Below the pieces are notes generated by a model. The model searched no databases, was not told where the DNA came from, and was given only the letters and a program-made list of their open reading frames with translations. From Vreelandella alkaliphila (GTDB taxonomy: Bacteria > Pseudomonadota > Gammaproteobacteria > Pseudomonadales > Halomonadaceae): DNA of 62,702 nucleotides. The stretch lies in NCBI RefSeq assembly GCF_016107625.1, contig NZ_JABASV010000016.1, positions 1 to 62,702 of the forward strand, read 5' to 3'. Positions 36,701-44,356 of this stretch are shown here, piece by piece. Every line of letters begins with the position of its first letter. Within the stretch, counting starts at the first letter, position 1. The translations under genes were made by a program, and so were the position numbers.

Positions 36701-37756
36701 TTACTCGTCTGTCAGATTTTCAAAACGAGGCATACCGACGTTCCATGGTTCGATATCGCCTTTTTCGCCAAAGTTCGCATGGTCACCAAGTACATGGCCG
36801 TCATGCTCACGGACCTGCCCATAAAGCGAACGTTTATGGAAAGTAGGGCCAAAGCGCTCTAGTGTCTCAGCAACGTCACCCGTGTAACGGGGGTCTTGTG
36901 GTCGCTCTTGGCTACTCATGTAATAGGCAATGTCCCAGGCATCCTGGTCACTTAACGAGCGTGGCTGTCCTAGCGGCATATTGTTGTAAATAAATCCTGC
37001 GGCGGTATCGACTCTGACAATGCCTGCGCCCCAGTTATTAGAGCCATCCCCCCAGGGAGCGGGGAACACATACTCGCCGTTCTCATAGTGTCCAGCGCCG
37101 TTGTCTTGATGACAAATAGCGCAGTTTTCTTGGTACGCCGCTTCACCACGGGCGTAATCGGGGGATTCATCTGGCTCGTCTGGCGCAGGAAAACCGCGAC
37201 CATAAATAGGCTGACTGGGGTACATTGGCGCACCGGTAGCCAGCCATTGGTGGTAAGCGCTGAGTGCGAGCATCTCATCACTGCCATAGGCAGGCGGCGT
37301 TCCATTCATCGAGTAAGCAAAGCAGCCAGCAATGCGCTCTTCAAGATTGTTAACGTGCTGATTTTTACCCCTGAAGTCAGGAAGCGTAACCGCCGCTGCC
37401 CAGACCGGTGCACTAAACGGTTGACGCCCTTCGCCTAAGTGGCAGCTTGAGCAGTTCATGTCATTGAAAACGTTTTCACCACGTAGCTGCTGCGTGTTGG
37501 TAAATAGGTCGTAGCCATACCGAATGACCTTTTTTAGCTCTGGATGGATATCAGCGTCTTCCAGGTCTGCCATGGTCGGTGGAACATGAACTAGCTCGCC
37601 CTCTTGCGGTGCAGGAAAACCAAGTTCCACTAACTGCTGATAGGGCGCTTCGTTAGAGGGATCGGCAGCATTGTCAGCAAAAGCGCTGACGGCTAGTCCG
37701 GTAGCTAATGAACAGCCTGTTAGTGCTAGCACGAGACGTTTTTTATGCATAATCAT
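36701..37756 (-). CDS. tsdA: Thiosulfate dehydrogenase TsdA (dihaem cytochrome c)
   Basis: Periplasmic enzyme that oxidises two thiosulfates to tetrathionate, or runs in reverse. A signal peptide ends near SAFA (27). The two haem sites are CSSCH (102-106) and CAICH (212-216). Cys145 in ERIAGCFAYSMNG lines up with the unusual cysteine ligand of the active-site haem in TsdA. KNQHVNNLEERIAGCFAYSM and AYHQWLATGAP are typical of the family. 351 residues includes the signal. Its ATG overlaps the tsdB stop by 4 bases, with GAGGAGG seven bases upstream. The electron partner is TsdB. Confidence 0.88.
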   Translation of the reverse strand: MIMHKKRLVLALTGCSLATGLAVSAFADNAADPSNEAPYQQLVELGFPAPQEGELVHVPPTMADLEDADIHPELKKVIRYGYDLFTNTQQLRGENVFNDMNCSSCHLGEGRQPFSAPVWAAAVTLPDFRGKNQHVNNLEERIAGCFAYSMNGTPPAYGSDEMLALSAYHQWLATGAPMYPSQPIYGRGFPAPDEPDESPDYARGEAAYQENCAICHQDNGAGHYENGEYVFPAPWGDGSNNWGAGIVRVDTAAGFIYNNMPLGQPRSLSDQDAWDIAYYMSSQERPQDPRYTGDVAETLERFGPTFHKRSLYGQVREHDGHVLGDHANFGEKGDIEPWNVGMPRFENLTDE

Positions 37757-38448
37757 TGCGCTGCCTCCTCTTCTTCACTGCCGGTTTGGGCGCTAACGTC
37801 CTGGCCGGCATACCATGCTGACACCGCCTGGATATCCTCATCGCTCATACGCTTAGCAATAGCCCCCATCAAATTTTGGGGATCATTACTGCGCTGATCA
37901 TTTTGCCAAGCATGCAACTGGTTGCTTATATAGCCTGCGTGCTGGCTTGCAATACCAGGGAACGTCTCCCCAACGCCAGTGCCGCCCGGGCCATGACAGC
38001 TCTTGCATGACACAATGTAGGCATCCCAATCTCCGCGCTCAGCCAACTGTTCGCCACGGGCTAATAGCGCCTCGTCCACGTCATCGCCACCTTGGCCAGG
38101 GGTGATAGGCATTTCGCTATAATAGGCGGCAACGTCCACTATTTGCTGGTCATTAAGCATATTAGCAAAGGGCATCATGGTGGCGTTTTGGCGACGTCCC
38201 TCTTTAAAATCGTGTAGCTGCTTAACGATATAATCGGCATTAAGCCCAGCCAAACGCGGCCACGATTCGCCTCCAGGTATGTTCATCCCACTGCCGTTAG
38301 CTTGATGACACGCTGTACAGGTTGCCGCGGCGGCCTGGCCACGCTCGGCATCGCCTGTTTCGGCAAAGGCCGTGCCTGCGAGCGTGCTGACCCCTATAAG
38401 GCTGGCGCCCATCAACAAGTTGAACTTGCTCCATTGTTTTTTATTCAT
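37753..38448 (-). CDS. tsdB: Dihaem cytochrome c (c4-like), TsdB-type electron acceptor
   Basis: Periplasmic electron carrier expected to take electrons from TsdA and hand them to a terminal oxidase. A signal peptide ends at AFA (29). Two cytochrome c domains carry CTACH (44-48) and CKSCH (148-152), each with a later methionine ligand candidate (MMPFANML, MGAIAKRMSD). The acidic tail SEEEEAAQ is unusual. AGGGGG lies about 4 bases before the ATG. It forms an operon with tsdA and lies 86 bp after the two-component genes. By sequence alone it could also be a general cytochrome c4; the context favours TsdB. Confidence 0.85.
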   Translation of the reverse strand: MNKKQWSKFNLLMGASLIGVSTLAGTAFAETGDAERGQAAAATCTACHQANGSGMNIPGGESWPRLAGLNADYIVKQLHDFKEGRRQNATMMPFANMLNDQQIVDVAAYYSEMPITPGQGGDDVDEALLARGEQLAERGDWDAYIVSCKSCHGPGGTGVGETFPGIASQHAGYISNQLHAWQNDQRSNDPQNLMGAIAKRMSDEDIQAVSAWYAGQDVSAQTGSEEEEAAQ

Positions 38449-38468
38449 ATATCCCCCTGACTGCTGTT

Positions 38469-38516
38469 CGTTATTTACTTACCTGCCCGTTATTTACTAG
38501 TCGTAGCCCATTTACT
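38469..38516. promoter_or_regulatory. Three ATTTACT repeats in the tsdB promoter region
   Basis: ATTTACT occurs at 38473, 38492 and 38510, spaced 19 and 18 bp, and the first two are extended to CGTTATTTACT. Near two-helical-turn spacing upstream of tsdBA fits a tandem binding site for an OmpR-type regulator such as the one encoded just upstream. No experiment supports this. Confidence 0.45.
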
Positions 38517-38534
38517 GCGATGATGCAGCGAGAG

Positions 38535-39881
38535 CTATCGAATAGCCTCAGGTCTTTCTCGTTGCTCATCCCCTACCGTAGGAATGGTTAAATGGGCGCT
38601 AAACCCGCCGGCCTGGACATTTTCAAAATTTACCCAGCCCCCAAAACGCTCAACAATTGCCGCCACAATCGCTAAGCCCAAACCGCTACCTTGCTGCTTG
38701 CTCACGCGCCAGAAACGCTGAGTTAACTGCTTTAGTGTAGCGTCATCGACGCCGCTACCCTGGTCATGCACTGTGAACGTTACGTGACGCTGATCAGGGG
38801 TACACTGCACGCTTAGCGCGACAGGCTGCTCACTCGCCCCATGATGCAATGCGTTATCCAGTAAATTACGTAGTGCGGTTATTGCCAGCTCTCTAGGCAT
38901 GGCAACGCACACTTGGGGTAATTGAGAGGGAAGCTGGCACTGCCCTGCAGTTGCCATGCTATCGGCGATCGCAACATCAACAATCTCACCTACCTGACTT
39001 AGCTCGCCATCATCAAAGCGCATGCGCCCTTCAACTCTTGCTAACGTCAGTAACTGGTCTAGCGTATGCGCTAGTCGAACCACCCCCGCCTCTGCGTATC
39101 TGAGTGATTCTTTCGCCGTTTCGCCGTCGGCTCGCTGCGCTACTTGAAGATGGGTTTTAATCGCAGTTAAGGGAGTGCGTAACTCATGAGCGGCATCGTT
39201 GGTAAAACGCTGTTCACGGACAATGGTTTGTTGGATTCTTACGAGTAACCCATTGAGCGTCTCAATCAACGGTTTAATCTCTTTCGGCACACCATAGGTA
39301 GATACGGGTGCCAGCGCTTCCGGATGACGACTGGCAAGCGACGCGCGCAGCCTGGTTAGCGGCGCAAAACCAAGCCAAACAACCACCCAGAGCGCAATTA
39401 AACTGCCCGTTAATGCCACCACAAACGGCACGACAGCGACGCGAAACACATCGCTAAGCAATATGTCCCGCTCATCCATCCGGTCGGCGGTAGTAATGAC
39501 CAGATTGCCACGTTCATAGGTAAAGACACGCCAGGTAGTATCGCCTTCCTGCCGGTAAGCATGACCACGCTCACCCGGTGCCAGTATAGTTTCCATGTTG
39601 GCATGAGTACGGGCAATGATATCGCCACGCGGGGAGTGCACCTGGCAGGCCAACCCCTCGATGGGCGGGATAGACAAAGCGCGAGCTTGGCTCTGTTCCC
39701 AGACATCTTCAGGCAGTTGAAGCACGAGCCCGGCGACCATGCGTGCCGACTGAGCAAGGCGCTGATCGAGTGTTTCTACGAATTTTTTTTCTAAATCATT
39801 GAGCAACCAAGCCGCAGCAACACCCCATAGCAATGCCAATGTCACCCCCAGGGTAAGCAATAGGCGGGCTCGTAAACTCAT
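38535..39881 (-). CDS. Sensor histidine kinase (QseC/PmrB-like)
   Basis: Inner-membrane sensor of a two-component system. TM1 is at about 7-28 and a periplasmic sensor of about 115 residues follows. TM2 is at about 146-172, then a short linker, a dimerisation domain with the phospho-accepting H232 (FTNDAAHELRTPLTAIKTH) and an ATPase domain with N-box LRNLLDNALHHG and G-boxes HDQGSGV and QGSGLGLAIV. 448 residues. It overlaps the regulator's stop by 4 bases. The signal is unknown; its place between the sulfur permease operon and tsdBA suggests a sulfur compound or redox cue. Confidence 0.9.
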   Translation of the reverse strand: MSLRARLLLTLGVTLALLWGVAAAWLLNDLEKKFVETLDQRLAQSARMVAGLVLQLPEDVWEQSQARALSIPPIEGLACQVHSPRGDIIARTHANMETILAPGERGHAYRQEGDTTWRVFTYERGNLVITTADRMDERDILLSDVFRVAVVPFVVALTGSLIALWVVVWLGFAPLTRLRASLASRHPEALAPVSTYGVPKEIKPLIETLNGLLVRIQQTIVREQRFTNDAAHELRTPLTAIKTHLQVAQRADGETAKESLRYAEAGVVRLAHTLDQLLTLARVEGRMRFDDGELSQVGEIVDVAIADSMATAGQCQLPSQLPQVCVAMPRELAITALRNLLDNALHHGASEQPVALSVQCTPDQRHVTFTVHDQGSGVDDATLKQLTQRFWRVSKQQGSGLGLAIVAAIVERFGGWVNFENVQAGGFSAHLTIPTVGDEQRERPEAIR

Positions 39882-40579
39882 TGCTGCCCCTTATGAGGCG
39901 TACCTGGAATGTGGACAGCCTCAGGTTTGCCTAACCGATATCCCAACCCGCGAACCGTCTCAATAATGCCACTGCCTAGTTTTCGACGTAGATGGTGGAT
40001 ATGCACATTCAGTGCATTGCTCTCTACATCGTCACTCAAACCATAGAGGCTATCTTTTAGCTGGTCGGCAGAAAGCACGCTGCGCGGCGAATGCAGAAAG
40101 GCCTCTAAAAGCACCAGTTCTCGGCGCGATAGCGTTACCAACTGACCGGAGACTCTCACTTCACGCGCATGAGGATCCAGCGTTAGCGCCCCATGTACCG
40201 TCATACCCTGGCTACGGCCCGATACTCGCCGAAGCAGTGCATGAAGACGGGCCACTAACTCGTCAAGGTCAAAGGGTTTCACCAGATAGTCGTCGGCTCC
40301 GCACTGCAGGCCGTCAACACGGTCTCGTACCGCATCCCGCGCTGTTAGCATTAACACTGGGGTAGCGTTACCTTGGTCACGCCACGATTGCAGCAGTTGC
40401 AAGCCGTCGCCATCAGGAAGACCGCGATCAAGTATCACAACGTCACTTACCACTGACTGCATGATTTGTCCCGCTGCTTGAATCGTGGACACATGATCGA
40501 CGACAAAGTCGTACATCATTAAACCGGAGCGTATTCCTGATGCGACCAATGGATCATCTTCAATGAGCAAGACGTGCAT
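39878..40579 (-). CDS. OmpR-family response regulator
   Basis: DNA-binding regulator. The receiver domain (1-115) has the acidic pocket EDDP, phosphorylation site D51 (VVILDRGLPDGDG) and K101 (YLVKPF). The C-terminal winged helix (about 128-220) shows LSRRELVLLEAFLHSP and SNALNVHIHHLRRKLG. It belongs to the QseB/PmrA/TctD branch. The start MHVLLIEDD has AAGGA eight bases upstream, giving 233 residues. Upstream lie a PmrA-like half-site pair (40620-40636) and five ATTTAC repeats. Likely targets are tsdBA downstream and itself. Confidence 0.92.
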   Translation of the reverse strand: MHVLLIEDDPLVASGIRSGLMMYDFVVDHVSTIQAAGQIMQSVVSDVVILDRGLPDGDGLQLLQSWRDQGNATPVLMLTARDAVRDRVDGLQCGADDYLVKPFDLDELVARLHALLRRVSGRSQGMTVHGALTLDPHAREVRVSGQLVTLSRRELVLLEAFLHSPRSVLSADQLKDSLYGLSDDVESNALNVHIHHLRRKLGSGIIETVRGLGYRLGKPEAVHIPGTPHKGQQ

Positions 40580-40619
40580 GACGGTTTTCCTTTTATTGCT
40601 ACCAGCATGGCAAACGCAC

Positions 40620-40636
40620 ATTAACCCAACATTAAG
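40620..40636 (-). promoter_or_regulatory. PmrA/QseB-like direct repeat upstream of the response regulator
   Basis: On the minus strand CTTAAT-GTTGG-GTTAAT, two 6-base half-sites with a 5-base spacer, one base off the PmrA-type consensus YTTAAK-N5-YTTAAK. It lies 41-57 bp before the regulator's ATG and suggests autoregulation. Confidence 0.45.
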
Positions 40637-40659
40637 CTAGCGGGCTGTGCCATAAACTC

Positions 40660-40721
40660 ATTTACCAAAGCTCATTTACCAAAGCTCATTTACCAAAGCT
40701 TATTTACAAAAGCTCATTTAC
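40660..40721. repeat. 14-bp tandem repeat with five ATTTAC motifs
   Basis: ATTTAC starts at 40660, 40674, 40688, 40702 and 40716, an exact 14-bp period (unit close to AAAGCTCATTTACC). It fills the gap between the sulfur permease terminator and the response regulator promoter. Confidence 0.85.
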
Positions 40722-40752
40722 AAAAACGCCCTTGCCTAAAGAGACAAGGGCG
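40722..40752 (-). terminator. Rho-independent terminator of the persulfide dioxygenase-permease operon
   Basis: CGCCCTTG (40727-40734) / CAAGGGCG (40745-40752), an 8-bp stem followed by TTTTTG on the minus strand, 25 bp past the last permease gene. Confidence 0.85.
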
Positions 40753-40776
40753 ATAACAGTGGTTTATACATTAACG

Positions 40777-41199
40777 CTACTGGCTAATACGTTTTGCGAT
40801 AAACCAGCCTGCCACCATCGCGGCCAACAACGCCAATAACGGCAATGAGATCCCACCGATGGAGGCGATGGCAGGGCCAGGACAGTAGCCAGAAAGCCCC
40901 CATCCAATGCCAAATAGCGCTGCCCCCCCCAGCAGCTTACCGTCTAACGCTTGCTTAGTTGGAAGCTGAAAATTAGCGCTAAACAGCGGCTCGCCACGTG
41001 CAAATACCAACCGATAGCCCACAAACGTTGTGCCTACCGCACTGCCTAGCACGAACATCAGCGTTGGATCCCAAGCGCCGGCTACATCAAGGAAGCCAAG
41101 TACACGGGCAGGATCAGTCATACCCGAGATAGCTAACCCAAGCCCGAATAGCAAACCAGCGATATAGCCAGCAGCGGTTTTTACTGTTGCACTATTCAT
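40777..41199 (-). CDS. YeeE/YedE family sulfur transporter, second half (DUF6691-like)
   Basis: Integral membrane protein of 140 residues with about four hydrophobic segments. The repeat motifs GLLFGLGLAISGMTDPARVLGF and GIGWGLSGYCPGPAI carry the conserved cysteine that relays thiosulfate in TsuA-type transporters. It is the C-terminal half of what is one chain in TsuA; the other half is the gene just upstream, 10 bp away. GAGG lies 8 bases before the ATG at 41199, while a longer frame opens with TTG inside the previous gene. Homologous pairs are called PmpB/PmpA in bigR-type sulfide operons. Confidence 0.85.
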   Translation of the reverse strand: MNSATVKTAAGYIAGLLFGLGLAISGMTDPARVLGFLDVAGAWDPTLMFVLGSAVGTTFVGYRLVFARGEPLFSANFQLPTKQALDGKLLGGAALFGIGWGLSGYCPGPAIASIGGISLPLLALLAAMVAGWFIAKRISQ

Positions 41200-41209
41200 A
41201 TCACGCGCC

Positions 41210-41671
41210 TCATACACCACCTCCAATCATATGACGCATCACATAGACCGTGGCCACCGCTGTGAGTAGAAACACCCCAGTGGCGGCCATAGAGCGGGGG
41301 GATAAGCGTGCCAAACCGCAAACGCCATGGCCGCTGGTACAGCCGCTGCCAAGCCCAGTGCCTAACCCGACTAACAGACCGGCTATCAACATTAGCGGCA
41401 CACCGCCAGCTGGCGCACCGATCACCGCACCGGGAGCATCGGCAACGTTGCCTAGCCCGCCTCCCATTGCCATGACCAATAACGGGCCACTCACCAGCCC
41501 GAACAAAAAGGCTATGCGCCAAGCACTATCGCCTTTAGGTCGCTGGGTTATTAAGTTCCCAATAATGCCGCTAATACCGGCGATGCGCCCCAAGGCTCCC
41601 ATCAACCACACAGCGGATAAGCCTATCAATACACCACCAACGAGCCCTTGCAGGCTTGCTATCCAGTCCAC
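41210..41671 (-). CDS. YeeE/YedE family sulfur transporter, first half
   Basis: Membrane protein of 153 residues with four or five hydrophobic segments. The signature GLGTGLGSGCTSGHGVCGLA contains the conserved cysteines of the thiosulfate/sulfane-sulfur permease family. GVLIGLSAVWLMGALGRIAGISG near the N-terminus is also typical. With the next gene it should form the two-part permease. It lies 18 bp after the DUF2892 gene in the operon headed by the persulfide dioxygenase. Confidence 0.87.
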   Translation of the reverse strand: MDWIASLQGLVGGVLIGLSAVWLMGALGRIAGISGIIGNLITQRPKGDSAWRIAFLFGLVSGPLLVMAMGGGLGNVADAPGAVIGAPAGGVPLMLIAGLLVGLGTGLGSGCTSGHGVCGLARLSPRSMAATGVFLLTAVATVYVMRHMIGGGV

Positions 41672-41689
41672 AGGTGTCTCCTTGCTGTG

Positions 41690-41881
41690 TTAATGCTTGT
41701 TTTTACAGGTTGAGATGCCCAGCAGAGGATACAATGGGCAAAAATTAAACAGCCCAGTGGCGAGTGGTACGACGCCAATCCATCCCCATGCGCCAATGAT
41801 GCCGGTAAGCGCCAGTATGATCAGAATAAGACCAACTACGATTCGTGCCACTTTGTCGATACCGCCGACGTTTGCTTTCAT
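41690..41881 (-). CDS. DUF2892 small inner-membrane protein (YgaP C-terminal-like)
   Basis: A 63-residue protein: MKANVGGIDKVARIVVGLILIIL, then a short hairpin and NFCPLYPLLGISTCKNKH. Two hydrophobic helices and two cysteines match the DUF2892 domain, which in E. coli YgaP is fused to a rhodanese. Its role in sulfane-sulfur handling is inferred from this fusion and from the operon. GAGGAG lies 7 bases before the ATG. Confidence 0.82.
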   Translation of the reverse strand: MKANVGGIDKVARIVVGLILIILALTGIIGAWGWIGVVPLATGLFNFCPLYPLLGISTCKNKH

Positions 41882-41908
41882 TTTCTGCTCCTCGATAATC
41901 AATATCAG

Positions 41909-42775
41909 TTAAAAACGGTTGATAGGGACTTTTAGATAGACAACGCCATTGTCGTCGGAAGGCGGCATCTCACCCGCGCGCATGTTGACCTGTACAGAGG
42001 GAATAATGAGCTTAGGCATGCCTAGCGTGGCATCACGCTCCGTGCGCATTTTCACGAACTCATCTTCTGAAATGCCTTCATGTACATGGACGTTCGCGTC
42101 ACGCTGCTCTGCAACACTGGTTTCATGCTGATAAACGTCTCGGCCAGGTGCTTTATAGTCATGGCATAAAAACAGTCGTGTTTGCGTTGGCAATGCCAAC
42201 ACCTTTTGGATAGAGCGGTACAGCGTACGCGCATCGCCACCGGGGAAATCACAGCGTGCGGTGCCGTAATCTGGCATAAACAGTGTGTCGCCAACGAAGG
42301 CCGCGTCGCCTATCACATAAGTAAGGCAGGCAGGCGTATGGCCTGGCGTATGAAGCACGCGCGCTTGAAGACTGCCAATGGTGAACGTATCGCCTTCATT
42401 AAACAGAGCATCAAATTGGCTACCGTCCCGAGCAAACTCAGTCCCTGCATTGAATGCTTTACCAAAAATTTCCTGTACGTCGACAATGTGCGCGCCAATC
42501 CCGGTTTTTCCACCTAGCATTTGGTGTAAATAAGGCGCCGCAGAGAGGTGATCAGCATGTACATGGGTTTCTAAAATCCACGTTACTTCAAGGCGGTTAT
42601 CGCGAATGAATTCAATGATCTCGTCAGCAGAACGTACATCCGTATGCCCCGCGGCATAATCAAAATCCAGTACCGAATCTAGAATAGCGCAGGCATTACT
42701 ATCTGGATCCTGCACCACATAGCTAAAGGTGTTAGTGGGCTCATCAAAGAAGTGAGTGACAATCGGGTGTTGCAT
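41909..42775 (-). CDS. Persulfide dioxygenase-like metallo-beta-lactamase fold protein
   Basis: Predicted to oxidise glutathione persulfide to sulfite, removing excess sulfane sulfur in the cytoplasm. The metal-binding motif HVHADH lies at 71-76, followed by HTPGHTPACLTY, FVGDTLFMPDYGTARCDFPGG and LFLCHDYKAPGR. These segments match the Blh/ETHE1 group, type III persulfide dioxygenases. The start MQHPIVTHFFD has GGAGG six bases upstream, giving 288 residues. It heads a four-gene operon with DUF2892 and the YeeE pair. Homologous operons elsewhere carry the repressor BigR, which is missing here. Confidence 0.87.
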   Translation of the reverse strand: MQHPIVTHFFDEPTNTFSYVVQDPDSNACAILDSVLDFDYAAGHTDVRSADEIIEFIRDNRLEVTWILETHVHADHLSAAPYLHQMLGGKTGIGAHIVDVQEIFGKAFNAGTEFARDGSQFDALFNEGDTFTIGSLQARVLHTPGHTPACLTYVIGDAAFVGDTLFMPDYGTARCDFPGGDARTLYRSIQKVLALPTQTRLFLCHDYKAPGRDVYQHETSVAEQRDANVHVHEGISEDEFVKMRTERDATLGMPKLIIPSVQVNMRAGEMPPSDDNGVVYLKVPINRF

Positions 42776-42917
42776 TCTGTGCCTCCCGCTAATGGCAAGT
42801 AATGATGTTGCTATGCAACCATCATAGACCATAAAATGTTATATGTTTATACTTATTTGGAATTTAAAACGATTTCTTGAGCATGATCAATATTGCTCGT
42901 CGGCCAATAGCCGCGAG

Positions 42918-42949
42918 ACAAAAAAGCACCTCGCTGCCAACGAGGTGCT
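42918..42949 (-). terminator. Rho-independent terminator, probably of gpgP-gpgS
   Basis: AGCACCTCG (42925-42933) / CGAGGTGCT (42941-42949), a 9-bp stem followed by TTTTTTG on the minus strand. It lies 187 bp past the gpgS stop, so the mRNA would have a long 3' tail including the 17-bp repeats. Confidence 0.85.
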
Positions 42950-43045
42950 GTGATGAGAATGATATGGTCGGTTAAGCGAAATTCATCAGCGTCTATCGAC
43001 TTAAAGCCTTTATACACTTTGAGACTTGATACGCTTAAAGGCCCG

Positions 43046-43112
43046 ATAAACTCAAAGCACTTATAAACTTAAAGCACTTATAAACTTAAAGCACTGATAA
43101 ACTTAAAATTTA
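43046..43112. repeat. 17-bp tandem repeat, nearly four units
   Basis: ATAAACTCAAAGCACTT, ATAAACTTAAAGCACTT, ATAAACTTAAAGCACTG and a truncated ATAAACTTAAAATTTA run head to tail just after the gpgS stop. Confidence 0.85.
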
Positions 43113-43135
43113 TAGAAACAAACAAGCATTGAGCG

Positions 43136-44356
43136 TTAAACCTTACCCTGATTATCAAGCTCTACCGCTTCATGCATACGGGCTAGCACATCAGGCATCG
43201 CCGCTTGTACACGGTTCCAACTGGGAATAAAGGGGCGTTCACGAGGGTTATCTAAAAACAGATTGCCAGCTTCTAGTAAATTGCTGGCAAATAGCTCAAC
43301 TGCCTGTTCTTCACAGTGGCGATCTAAACTTAGTCCATTCATCGTCGCGTCGTGATCATAGGCTTCAATGAGGTCTAAGGCTAAACGGTAGTAGGTTGCT
43401 TTGAGCGTCCGGAAATCTTCGCTGCTAAAGCTAACCCCTTGGGTAGCCAGCTTACGATACAGCGCTTTTGCGATATCCAGACTCATTCGGTTCAAGCCAC
43501 TGGTCGCATCCTCTTCACTAACGGGCTGATGCTTATGGTCATAGGCGTCGGCAATATCGACCTGACATAGCTGACGGTGGGAGTAGTTGCGCTGCAACTC
43601 GGACAGCACGCCGATTTCCAATCCCCAATCAGCGGGAATTCGAATGCCCTCTAGCACATCACTGCGCATGGCAAATTCACCAGATAACGGGTAACGGAAG
43701 CTGTCTAGATAATCCAAATAAGGTAACGGACCACAGACAGTTTTCAAGGCACGTAGCAGCGGCGTCACCATCAACCGAGAAACACGCCCATTGAGCTTTC
43801 CTTCGGCGATACGCGGGTAATAGCCTTTACAAAAACTGTAATTAAAACGGGGATTCGCGACAGGATACATAAGGCGCGCTAGAAGGCCACGGTCGTAGGT
43901 AAGAATATCGCAATCGTGAAGACCAACGGTGGTGGAGCGACCTGAACTAAGCACATAGCCAGCGCAATACCATACGTTTCTTCCTTTTCCTGGCTCTAAA
44001 GCCCCTAAACCATGACTTTCTAATTCTTGGTCGATAGCACGTAAACGCGGGCCGTCATTCCATAGAATTCGAGTGTGCTGGGGCAAGCGTGAAAAGAATT
44101 CCCGTGCATATAAAAATTGATCGCGGTCTGCTCTGTCCAAACCAACGACAATTTCATTGAGATAAGGCACTTTCACCAGCTCATCAACAATCGCCGACAG
44201 CGCAGGCCCTTTCAGTTCAGAAAAAAGCGAGGGTAAAATTAGTCCCATTGGGCGACGTTTGGCAAACTGGCAAAGCTCTTGTTCAAGGGCTTCAACTGGC
44301 CGGCGCGTTAAGTTGTGAAAATCGGTTATCACACCATTTTGATGGAAATCACTCAT
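43136..44356 (-). CDS. gpgS: Glucosyl-3-phosphoglycerate synthase (GT81-like)
   Basis: Glycosyltransferase expected to join glucose from a nucleotide sugar to 3-phosphoglycerate, the first step to the compatible solute glucosylglycerate. The GT-A fold shows LILPSLFSELKGPAL, VVGLDRADRDQF and the metal-binding DCD (148-150, TVGLHDCDILTYDR). The acceptor-site region (FAMRSDVLEGIRIPADWGLEIGVL) also fits. 406 residues agrees with bacterial GpgS. Its ATG overlaps the phosphatase stop by 4 bases. Mannosyl transfer is a less likely alternative, because mannosyl-3-phosphoglycerate synthases belong to another family (GT55). Confidence 0.78.
   Translation of the reverse strand: MSDFHQNGVITDFHNLTRRPVEALEQELCQFAKRRPMGLILPSLFSELKGPALSAIVDELVKVPYLNEIVVGLDRADRDQFLYAREFFSRLPQHTRILWNDGPRLRAIDQELESHGLGALEPGKGRNVWYCAGYVLSSGRSTTVGLHDCDILTYDRGLLARLMYPVANPRFNYSFCKGYYPRIAEGKLNGRVSRLMVTPLLRALKTVCGPLPYLDYLDSFRYPLSGEFAMRSDVLEGIRIPADWGLEIGVLSELQRNYSHRQLCQVDIADAYDHKHQPVSEEDATSGLNRMSLDIAKALYRKLATQGVSFSSEDFRTLKATYYRLALDLIEAYDHDATMNGLSLDRHCEEQAVELFASNLLEAGNLFLDNPRERPFIPSWNRVQAAMPDVLARMHEAVELDNQGKV

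Larger units (their letters stand above)
42776..43135. other. Intergenic region between the sulfur and glucosylglycerate operons
   Basis: 360 bp without a gene. From left to right it holds about 100 bp of AT-rich promoter DNA for the persulfide dioxygenase gene, a minus-strand terminator (42918-42949) and a 17-bp tandem repeat (43046-43112). I see no reading frame or tRNA. Confidence 0.7.

Noticed and set aside
42790..42870. BigR-type AT-rich palindrome before the persulfide dioxygenase gene
   Set aside because: Only five bases of each arm match (ATAAA/TTTAT) and no BigR-like repressor is encoded nearby, so it was not annotated.
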